Of a stretch of 8,322 nucleotides of DNA, positions 1 to 4,737 are shown in pieces; the stretch's first letter is position 1, and every line of letters begins with the position of its first letter. The DNA comes from Bacillota bacterium (GTDB taxonomy: Bacteria; Eremiobacterota; SpSt-956; JAKJGF01), in NCBI GenBank assembly GCA_029555925.1, contig JAKPQU010000296.1, positions 1 to 8,322 on the forward strand, given 5' to 3'. A program made the translations under genes and the position numbers. The notes below the pieces were generated by a model. That model made no database searches. It was not told the origin of the DNA and worked only from the letters and a program-made list of their open reading frames with translations.

Positions 1-140
1 TGCCTTATTTAATTTGTTTTACAGACAATAAATTAGCCCTTATTTAATTTTTAATTCTATATAAAAAACTAATTTTTCTTCTCCAGAGCCCGCCAGGCAG
101 AAGCTTTTTACGGATACCATTTTACCTGTTACGGTAATTA

Positions 141-221
141 GGAATGAAAATTTATTAATTGTCTCTTTCCTCGCGTTACGCGTTACGCGTCACGATTAAT
201 ATATTTGAGACATTTATTTAA
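141..221 (+). repeat. Repeat copy A of an ~81-base dispersed element
   Basis: This segment matches the reverse complement of 4575-4656 at about 74 of 82 aligned positions (7 substitutions and one 1-base gap, counted by eye). Both copies lie in intergenic DNA. The core is a run of 7-base units: GTTACGC (175-181), GTTACGC (182-188), then GTCACG (189-194), flanked by a conserved GTCTCTTTCCTCGC block (161-174) and an AT-rich tail with ATTAATATATTT. No open reading frame is shared by the copies, so it looks like a non-coding dispersed repeat rather than a gene fragment. The family is not recognised. Confidence 0.8.
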
Positions 222-319
222 CTGCCATTCCTTATCGGGAAAGGGGATAAGGCATGATATGAGGCGTCGTTACAGTTGTAAATGATTATAGATAAATATA
301 ATTAAATTATGCGGAACCC

Positions 320-335
320 AGTTCTGTACAGGACT
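320..335. repeat. 16-base palindrome, possible operator
   Basis: AGTTCTGTACAGGACT is self-complementary with a single T-G mismatch and has no loop, the form expected of a site for a dimeric DNA-binding protein. It lies about 130 bases beyond the 3' end of tatA and is not placed over a promoter I can recognise, so a regulatory role is only a possibility. Confidence 0.3.
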
Positions 336-465
336 CAGTTAAAAGCAAAGAAAGTGGAATTTTATGGGCTGTGTCATAAATTTTGTGTAAACCTCTATGG
401 AAGTCTTATTTCATTGTGAATTTATGCAAAAGATCTAACACTCTCAATTTATGAATTGCGGTACA

Positions 466-663
466 TCAGGTATTTTTTTCCTGACTGACAGGAATCTCTT
501 CTTTTGCTCCACTTGATGCTTTTTTGAATTCACTCAGAGCTTTGCCTATGCCTTTGCCTACGTCCGGTAATTTCCCGGGGCCGAAAATAATCAGGGCTAT
601 GACAAGTATTATAAGCCATTCCGTAGGGCCGGGCATTGTAATAAATGATAACAATTGTAACAT
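466..663 (-). CDS. tatA: Sec-independent protein translocase subunit TatA
   Basis: This is the pore-forming subunit of the twin-arginine translocation system, which exports folded proteins across the cytoplasmic membrane with TatC (and TatB where present). The 65-residue protein has the family layout: a short periplasmic N-terminus, one membrane helix (about 15-28, beginning with the polar Glu15), the hinge FGPGKLP (27-33), an amphipathic helix (about 33-48, GKGIGKALSEFKKA) and a charged, probably disordered tail. Shortness and the FGPGKLPDVGK signature favour TatA over TatB. The start at 663 is preceded by AAGGA seven bases upstream; Met10 is a less likely start because it would leave little sequence ahead of the helix. 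No tatC lies nearby, so the gene is an orphan here. It diverges from the pilT-like gene and has its own promoter. Confidence 0.93.
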   Translation of the reverse strand: MLQLLSFITMPGPTEWLIILVIALIIFGPGKLPDVGKGIGKALSEFKKASSGAKEEIPVSQEKNT

Positions 664-705
664 AAAGTAATCCTTCTTCCGAGAGATATTTCGCTTCTTT
701 CCTGA

Positions 706-734
706 ATTATAGCACAGTCAATACTTATAGGCAA
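706..734 (-). promoter_or_regulatory. Promoter for tatA
   Basis: On the minus strand a -35 box TTGCCT (729-734) and a perfect -10 box TATAAT (706-711) are separated by 17 bases. TGC directly before the -10 makes it an extended -10 site. The predicted start lies near base 699, giving a leader of roughly 35 bases before the tatA ATG. Confidence 0.7.
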
Positions 735-751
735 TAACTATCTGTGAGAAC

Positions 752-780
752 TTGTAATAATAATAAAATTCCTGTATAAT
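752..780 (+). promoter_or_regulatory. Promoter for the pilT-like gene
   Basis: TTGTAA (752-757) and a perfect TATAAT (775-780) are separated by 17 bases on the plus strand. Transcription would start near 787, leaving a leader of about 125 bases. That leader contains two similar copies of CCTGAA(N2)CTGATTTTA (812-828 and 881-897); the second abuts the ribosome binding site AGGAG (897-901), which lies 10 bases before the ATG. Confidence 0.6.
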
Positions 781-911
781 TTAGAAATATAGAAATATGT
801 AGTTTTTATGGCCTGAAATCTGATTTTATAGTTATTTAAAGGTTGCAGATAACGGTGTATGGATCTTAAAAACTTAAAAACCTGAACCCTGATTTTAGGA
901 GTTTATTAAAT

Positions 912-2000
912 ATGGATTTTTTAAAAGAATTAAAATTTTTTACAGATGCAATAGAACTTGGAGCTTCTGATTTACATGTATCTTCAGGAGAGGTACCTAT
1001 GATGAGAATTCATGGCGTTCTGGAAAAAACAGAATACAGTCCTCTTACTGCCGACGAAGTAGATGAAATAATAAAACGTTTGACTACAAGTTATCAAAAA
1101 GGACAGTTTTACGGAGAAATTCCCTGGGAACTGGATTTCAGTGTTGATGTGCCGGAACTGGCAAGATTTAGAGCCAATATATTCAGACAGAACAAAGGAA
1201 ATTCTCTTGTTATGAGAGTTATTCCCAAGGCAATACCGACACTTGATGATTTATATTTGCCTCACATCGTAAAAAGTCTTGCAAGAAAAGAGAGCGGTCT
1301 CGTGCTTGTTACAGGCAGCAATGGATGCGGTAAAAGCACTACTCTGGCATCAATGATAGATTTAATCAATCAGGAAAAAGAATATCATATTATTACAATA
1401 GAACAACCGATTGAATTTCTGTTTCAATCTAAAAATTCTCTTATAAATCAGAGAGAAGTTACAGGTCATTCACAGACTTTTGGCACAGCCATTAAAAGTG
1501 CATTGAGAGAAGATGCAAATGCTATATTAATAAGTGAAATTCGAGATGCTGAAACAGCAGAATGGACCCTCAGGGCATCTGTTACAGGACTTATGGTTTT
1601 TGCATCACTTCATACAAGAAATGCTACGGAAACAATTGAACATTTCATCAATTTCTTTCCTCCCGGGCAACATCAGAGTGTAAGGGTTTTATTATCAGAT
1701 TTTCTTCAGGGTATAGTTTCTCAGACTCTTGTTCCTCTGAAAGACAGGAGAGGAAGGATTGTTGCCACAGAGATTTTACTGGTTAACAATGTAGTCCGTA
1801 ATATAATAAGAGATAATAAGATGCATATGCTTTATTCTACCATTCAGAGCAGTAGAAAAGAAGGTATGTGGACTCTCGATCAGAACCTCCTGGAACTTAT
1901 AGAGAACGGTTATATCGGCTTCCAGGAGGCTTATAAAAGAGCTGTAGATAAAAGTGTATTCGATGTCTATGAAGAAAGACAGAAGCACAATCTTAAATAA
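912..2000 (+). CDS. PilT-family type IV pilus retraction ATPase (divergent)
   Basis: This is a hexameric ATPase of the secretion-ATPase superfamily; PilT proteins sit at the cytoplasmic base of the type IV pilus and drive pilin removal. At 362 residues the length is normal for PilT. The N-terminal PAS-like domain (about 1-100) has the ASDLHV signature at 18-23; the RecA-like domain follows. Walker A is GSNGCGKST (135-143), the Asp box ITIEQPIEF (161-169), Walker B AILISEIRD (204-212) with the expected Glu209, and the His box TGLMVFASLHT (225-235). An AIRNLIRE-like motif, VVRNIIRD (294-301), typical of PilT, is present. Several normally constant positions differ: Gln165 replaces the Asp of IEDPIEF, Ser208 the Gly of the GE(I/M)RD motif, and Leu227 the first His of TGH. 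This suggests a paralogue with altered activity (PilT2/PilU-like) rather than the main retraction motor. No other pilus genes are adjacent. AGGAG lies 10 bases before the ATG. Confidence 0.9.
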   Translation: MDFLKELKFFTDAIELGASDLHVSSGEVPMMRIHGVLEKTEYSPLTADEVDEIIKRLTTSYQKGQFYGEIPWELDFSVDVPELARFRANIFRQNKGNSLVMRVIPKAIPTLDDLYLPHIVKSLARKESGLVLVTGSNGCGKSTTLASMIDLINQEKEYHIITIEQPIEFLFQSKNSLINQREVTGHSQTFGTAIKSALREDANAILISEIRDAETAEWTLRASVTGLMVFASLHTRNATETIEHFINFFPPGQHQSVRVLLSDFLQGIVSQTLVPLKDRRGRIVATEILLVNNVVRNIIRDNKMHMLYSTIQSSRKEGMWTLDQNLLELIENGYIGFQEAYKRAVDKSVFDVYEERQKHNLK

Positions 2001-2030
2001 ATTCAGAGGTTTAGAGATTTATATGAGAAG

Positions 2031-2056
2031 CGTGACGTGTCACGGGAGGAACAGAC
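2031..2056 (-). repeat. Possible degenerate third copy of the heptamer element
   Basis: CGTGACG then TGTCACG, followed by GGAGGAACAGAC, parallels the plus-strand reading of copy B, where CGTGACG, CGCAATG and CGTAATG are followed by CGAGGAAAGAGAC. Only this core is shared; the AT-rich flanks are not. CGTGAC and GTCACG also form an inverted repeat. It may be a shortened relative or a chance match of a simple sequence. Confidence 0.4.
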
Positions 2057-2068
2057 CGTCATACTTCG

Positions 2069-2095
2069 TTGTGACCGAAACGGTCATGGCTGTTA
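2069..2095 (+). repeat. GACCG hairpin repeat, copy 1
   Basis: The 27-base segment follows the pattern TTGTGACCG(N3)CGGTCATG(N)CTGTTA and forms a hairpin with stem GACCG/CGGTC (2073-2077 and 2081-2085), extendable by one T-A pair. A second copy in the same orientation lies at 2350-2376; apart from the loop triplet the copies differ at one base. Copy 1 sits about 70 bases after the pilT-like stop and is followed by ATTTTTT, so it could act as a weak terminator, but the T-run is about ten bases from the stem. Confidence 0.7.
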
Positions 2096-2260
2096 TTTTT
2101 TGTATGGAACATTACTGAAGAATTCCAGCGGTCAGTCCCAGGAGAAAAGAAATTCGTCATAAAACCCTGTATATAAAAATTACAGGATTTAGCCTCTTCA
2201 ACTGTTAGGTCTATGGCAGATTGACTATAAAGCCAGTAAAAACAGGGAACTTATGAAAAA

Positions 2261-2320
2261 GTGCAAAACTATAGAGTATTATACAATTATATATTTATAT
2301 GAAAATGATGAAGTTTGCAC
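2261..2320. repeat. Inverted repeat with AT-rich core
   Basis: GTGCAAAACT (2261-2270) and AGTTTGCAC (2312-2320) are complementary apart from one extra A, and enclose about 41 bases that are almost all A and T. It could be a large hairpin, a pair of protein-binding half sites, or the scar of a small mobile element. There is no evidence to choose. Confidence 0.4.
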
Positions 2321-2349
2321 CTTCACTGGATGTTGATTTTCATATTTGG

Positions 2350-2376
2350 TTGTGACCGCTCCGGTCATGTCTGTTA
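2350..2376 (+). repeat. GACCG hairpin repeat, copy 2
   Basis: Second copy of the element at 2069-2095, with stem GACCG/CGGTC at 2354-2358 and 2362-2366 and loop CTC in place of AAA. Loop change with stem conservation suggests that the hairpin or palindrome is what is kept. Its right edge contains the TAA stop (read on the minus strand) of the 94-residue gene, so it forms a hairpin at the very end of that transcript; no T-run follows in that direction. Confidence 0.7.
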
Positions 2377-2658
2377 GTGTTTGAGGACTCCATTGGGATC
2401 TGACCAGTCCCATCTCAGGCAATGAGGTAAAAAATCACCCCAGAAATAATTCCATTTATGTGATATATTTGCCAGTATTATCATAAGTGTAGGTCTCCAT
2501 GAGGGAACTATATACATTACCAGTGCCGCCAACGCAACTAGAATTATAGGCCATGCAAGACAGCCGAAGGATTCGAAAAATTTACCTATTTCAGGATGTT
2601 TCTGAAAAAAATGTTTTTTATTTTTAAATTTACTTTCTTTGGTCAGGGGGGTATACAT
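2374..2658 (-). CDS. Small membrane protein, unrecognised (94 residues)
   Basis: I do not recognise this family. It is supported as a real gene by a strong ribosome binding site: AAGGAGG (2664-2670, minus strand) five bases before the ATG. The protein has a basic N-terminus (about 8-20, rich in Lys, with KFKNKKHFFQK), one clear hydrophobic helix (about 33-51, LAWPIILVALAALVMYIVP), a second weakly hydrophobic stretch (about 55-65) and a C-terminal part rich in Trp and aromatic residues (W69, W73, W83, W85). By the positive-inside rule the basic N-terminus should face the cytoplasm. There is no cleavable-signal pattern. The stop codon lies within a GACCG hairpin repeat. It stands alone on the minus strand between two plus-strand genes, so context gives no function. 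Confidence 0.6.
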   Translation of the reverse strand: MYTPLTKESKFKNKKHFFQKHPEIGKFFESFGCLAWPIILVALAALVMYIVPSWRPTLMIILANISHKWNYFWGDFLPHCLRWDWSDPNGVLKH

Positions 2659-2965
2659 AAGATCCTCCTTAATTTAAAGGTACAGGTATTTTCGTTTTTG
2701 ACCACAATTTATAGGATTTATGGGATTACCAGGATGATAAAAAGAATTCCTTTACTTGAATTTTCTAATCCCGGTAATTCTTTTAAATAATTTTTTTAAG
2801 TATATTCTCTACATTATATTATAGAGCAAAAATGTATTTTTTTAAATATTTTTTTAAATTAATTTTTGAAAATAGCAGGAGACTCTATTGGAATTTTAGA
2901 ATTTTATAACCTTGGGGAAAGCCCACTGATTTAGCTGCTGGATATTGGATAGTTCAGGCTTTTTC

Positions 2966-2995
2966 TTGACTTCCTCATTTTATCTATGTTATACT
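2966..2995 (+). promoter_or_regulatory. Promoter for the structured RNA and the following gene
   Basis: TTGACT (2966-2971) and TATACT (2990-2995) are separated by 18 bases, or 17 if TTATAC is taken as the -10 box. The predicted transcription start is near 3002, just ahead of the first hairpin of the structured RNA. There is no terminator between this RNA and the ATG at 3150, so the same transcript probably serves the downstream gene. Confidence 0.6.
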
Positions 2996-3000
2996 TTTTG

Positions 3001-3129
3001 AATACCTACGGGGCGTAGGGAATTAACGCCTGGGGAGATTGAACCACTGCCTGATAGCCCGGTTGTATAACCCGGTACGTTCGCTCGATGAACCAGGAAG
3101 CCTCACGACTGTAGTCGTAGGTAGCTCAC
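3001..3129 (+). ncRNA. omega-RNA-like / IS200-IS605 right-end-like structured RNA
   Basis: What is seen: a perfect hairpin CCTACG-GGG-CGTAGG (3005-3019); a hairpin CCCGGTT-GTAT-AACCCGG with one mismatch (3058-3075); a 9-bp hairpin with a bulged C (3101-3121); and a long-range pairing CCTGG (3029-3033) with CCAGG (3093-3097) closing the middle. The 3' segment reads GAAGCC, hairpin, GTAGCTCAC (ending 3129). What is known: a GAAGCC-hairpin-GTAGTTCAC ending is, to my recollection, characteristic of the right ends of many IS200/IS605 elements, which encode the omega (reRNA) guide scaffold used by TnpB; the CGCTCGATGAACCAGGAAGCC stretch (3083 onward) also fits that pattern. What is odd: no tnpB or tnpA is adjacent, and the RNA has its own promoter. 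The bases after 3129, where a guide would lie, are the ribosome binding site of the next gene. It may be a fossil transposon end, a MITE-like derivative, or an unrelated leader RNA. Confidence 0.55.
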
Positions 3130-3134
3130 TAATG

Positions 3135-3141
3135 AAAGGAG
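3135..3141 (+). promoter_or_regulatory. Ribosome binding site of the 468-residue gene
   Basis: AAAGGAG ends eight bases before the ATG at 3150, supporting that start over the internal Met3. It begins only six bases after the end of the omega-RNA-like structure, inside the position a TnpB guide segment would occupy. Confidence 0.75.
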
Positions 3142-3149
3142 CAATATAA

Positions 3150-4556
3150 ATGAGCATGGTGTGGATAGCCCAGCACAGATTAGCAGTAGAAGTGCCGGAA
3201 GGACTTGGAGACGCTATAATTGAAGGACTCAGTAAAGACTATAAACCTCTTATATCTGAAATTAAAAGAGGTTACTGGGAAAGACTTGGATTAAAATTAG
3301 ATAGATCCAGCGCGCCAATTTATCTGGAACAGGAAGTGTATGAAACTCTTTTCCCTGATAGAGAAGTATTGATAGGCGGAGAAATTTTCATAAGAGCTGA
3401 CGGCTCATTCCATTATTTAAAGATACCTTCATGGGACGAGATAGAAATAGGCTGTATTTCGCCTCAGGCATCTAATATAGATGATTACTGGAAATTCTGT
3501 GAAGCAGTTCTTCATATCATAACAGAGGTTACAGGTAAAAAAGATCTTAAATGGGAGCTTGTAACAGCAGTAAATCAGAATTTCTGGCAGGCAAGTAAGA
3601 CTATGGAAGAAGTTTCTCCTACAGAACTGGACTTCAAAGCAAGCGTGGAACTGGAAAATAAAGAAGGCCATAACCTTCTTAAAAAGATAAGAGATGTTAA
3701 TAATATTCTTTTAAATAAACTTATGGATGTAGAAAATCGTGATGATATTCAGAAATTAATCCAGAAATTTGAAGGTATGGGCCTTATTATCAAAGATTTT
3801 GTTGTATTCTGCAAGCAACATGGACAGCAGATTTTCCGTGTTAATTCGAAATCTGCCATAGAAGAAGCTTCAGAAAAAGGGTTCTCCTGCTTCCTGTGCG
3901 GTAAAGCTATTTCCGATGAACGTATAGATGAATTAATAACATGTTCCGATTTCGGAAAAACCCTTATGGACAGAAATTACTGGATGCCTGTAAGACTCAT
4001 ACAGGCCCTGCAGAAGCTTGGCATTAAACCGACTCAATACTTTATTGATTTCGGTGAAGGAGACGAAGACATAGATTTATTCCTCGTCCATAATAACCGT
4101 CTCCTTATGTTTGAAATGACTGACCGAAAATTCTCTCTCAAGCATGCTTTCCTTTTCAGTGCCAAGAATGCAACCTTTGATGTAGACAGTGCCATATTGA
4201 TTTCCACTGAAAAGGTGCCTGTCCTTATGCAGCAGCATCTTCAGCAGGCCAATCAGGATACGGATCTGAAATTTATAGAAGGTTTCCATGGTCTTGATGC
4301 AAGTATAGAAGCGATATTGATTGAAAAACAGCGGGAAAGCATTACCTCCATTATAGAAGATTTTGTATGTCTTACTTCTGTTAATTTACAGGGACTTCTT
4401 TTGAAGAGTATCAACCCGAATTATAAAGATATAGAGATGGAGAAAAAACCTGATATGGCACATGACGATCAGGAAAAACCAAAGAAAAAGAAAAAGAAAA
4501 AAAAGAAGAAGGATAAAGATGATGCTGTTTTAGTTGAATCAGTCAAGGAAGGTTAG
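3150..4556 (+). CDS. Unrecognised protein with CxxC motif, degenerate nuclease-like core and poly-Lys tail
   Basis: I cannot name this 468-residue protein. There is no signal peptide or membrane helix, so it is probably cytoplasmic. Residues 1-150 are a mixed alpha/beta region rich in Trp and Tyr; about 170-245 looks helical. A CxxCG motif (C247, C250) could be half of a zinc site, with C221 or C265 as possible partners. Residues 280-355 follow the layout of a PD-(D/E)XK nuclease-type fold: a helix (RLIQALQKLG), then D-x-D before FLVHNNRLLMFE (311-322) and a following helix. In active members the second acidic residue starts an E-x-K motif; here it is Glu322-Met-Thr, so the catalytic lysine is missing and the fold may be non-catalytic. 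That assignment is inference. The C-terminus has ten consecutive lysines (445-454) followed by Asp/Lys, suggesting RNA, DNA or ribosome contact. It is transcribed with the structured RNA upstream; argS starts 181 bases after its stop. Confidence 0.85.
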   Translation: MSMVWIAQHRLAVEVPEGLGDAIIEGLSKDYKPLISEIKRGYWERLGLKLDRSSAPIYLEQEVYETLFPDREVLIGGEIFIRADGSFHYLKIPSWDEIEIGCISPQASNIDDYWKFCEAVLHIITEVTGKKDLKWELVTAVNQNFWQASKTMEEVSPTELDFKASVELENKEGHNLLKKIRDVNNILLNKLMDVENRDDIQKLIQKFEGMGLIIKDFVVFCKQHGQQIFRVNSKSAIEEASEKGFSCFLCGKAISDERIDELITCSDFGKTLMDRNYWMPVRLIQALQKLGIKPTQYFIDFGEGDEDIDLFLVHNNRLLMFEMTDRKFSLKHAFLFSAKNATFDVDSAILISTEKVPVLMQQHLQQANQDTDLKFIEGFHGLDASIEAILIEKQRESITSIIEDFVCLTSVNLQGLLLKSINPNYKDIEMEKKPDMAHDDQEKPKKKKKKKKKKDKDDAVLVESVKEG

Positions 4557-4574
4557 TAATAGAAGGAACGATAA

Positions 4575-4656
4575 TTAAATAACTGTCTTAAATATATTAA
4601 TTCGTGACGCGCAATGCGTAATGCGAGGAAAGAGACAATTAATAAAATTTTATTCC
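4575..4656 (-). repeat. Repeat copy B of the ~81-base dispersed element
   Basis: The reverse complement of this segment aligns with 141-221 at about 90 percent. The differences cluster in the heptamer core (GTTACGC units of copy A appear as CATTACG and CATTGCG) and the AT-rich edge, while the GTCTCTTTCCTCGC block and the GCGTCACG end are unchanged. It fills most of the gap between the 468-residue gene and argS. Copies A and B face each other across about 4.35 kb. Confidence 0.8.
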
Positions 4657-4670
4657 TGAAACAATGATAA

Positions 4671-4724
4671 GTGAGAAGTGAGAGGTGAGATGGAATTTCA
4701 CTTTTCACTTTTCACTTCTCATTT
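4671..4724 (+). repeat. Heptamer-repeat hairpin in the argS leader
   Basis: Three tandem 7-base units, GTGAGAA, GTGAGAG and GTGAGAT (4671-4691), are followed after five bases by four units of the complementary type, TTCACTT three times and CTCATTT (4697-4724). The arms 4672-4688 and 4705-4721 form a 17-bp stem with only two G-U pairs and a 16-base loop. The hairpin ends four bases before the GGAGG of argS. It could affect argS mRNA stability or translation, or be a selfish repeat. A GTG within it is in frame with argS and would add 20 residues of repeat translation; this is not the likely start. Confidence 0.75.
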
Positions 4725-4737
4725 TATTGGAGGCCTT

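Larger units (their letters stand above)
1..465. other. Non-coding region with repeats, left of tatA
   Basis: No convincing gene is visible; all frames are broken by frequent stops. The stretch holds a 13-base direct repeat (CCTTATTTAATTT at 3-15 and 38-50), a short inverted repeat TTACC/GGTAA (122-126 and 133-137), repeat copy A (141-221, listed separately), a 7-bp hairpin CCTTATC/GATAAGG (230-236 and 246-252), and a near-perfect 16-base palindrome at 320-335. None of the hairpins is followed by a clear T-run, so I cannot call a terminator for the leftward tatA gene. Confidence 0.7.
2001..2373. other. Non-coding spacer between convergent genes, repeat-rich
   Basis: I see no credible gene here. 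The spacer contains a short heptamer-type repeat (2031-2056), the GACCG hairpin repeat (2069-2095 and again at 2350-2376), a CCTGTA/TACAGG inverted repeat (2166-2171 and 2181-2186), and a GTGCAAA-type inverted repeat (2261-2270 and 2312-2320) around an AT-only core. A 31-codon open frame at 2023-2118 runs through the repeats but has no well-placed ribosome binding site. Confidence 0.7.
2659..3149. other. Intergenic region: AT-rich part, then promoter and structured RNA
   Basis: Bases 2659-2960 hold the upstream region of the minus-strand 94-residue gene and long A/T runs (for example 2838-2876). I see an inverted repeat CTCTA/TAGAG around 2808-2827 but no clear promoter with good spacing for the minus gene. 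No tnpA or tnpB coding remnant is visible. From 2966 onward come the promoter and structured RNA listed separately, which run into the leader of the 3150-4556 gene. Confidence 0.65.

Noticed and set aside
2023..2118. 31-codon plus-strand frame (starts MRSVTCHGRN) after the pilT-like gene
   Set aside because: It is a read-through of the heptamer-type and GACCG repeats; the nearest purine-rich sequence is about 13 bases from the ATG, and the repeat's second copy is not in a frame.
2596..2790. Plus-strand open frame of 64 codons
   Set aside because: It lies opposite the start region of the 94-residue gene and in A/T runs, is rich in Phe, Ile and Lys as expected of chance AT-rich frames, and has no ribosome binding site.
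2910..2945. A second, degraded copy of the structured RNA core (CCTTGGGG...CCCACTGAT...TAG against CCTGGGG...CCACTG...GATAG at 3029 onward)
   Set aside because: The likeness needs several gaps over about 30 bases and the flanking hairpins are missing; chance cannot be excluded.
3001..3129. Cobalamin, TPP or other standard riboswitch; 6S RNA; tRNA
   Set aside because: Fragments such as CCACTG and GCGTAGGGAA recall pieces of known riboswitches, but the conserved cores are absent or in the wrong order, there is no cloverleaf, and the 3' end fits an IS200/IS605 right end better.
4671..4724. CRISPR array
   Set aside because: The units are 7 bases with no spacers, and the second half is inverted; this is a short tandem repeat hairpin.
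4678..4737. N-terminal 20-codon extension of argS from a GTG
   Set aside because: These codons are translated heptamer repeat; family homology and the GGAGG ribosome binding site both support the ATG at 4738.
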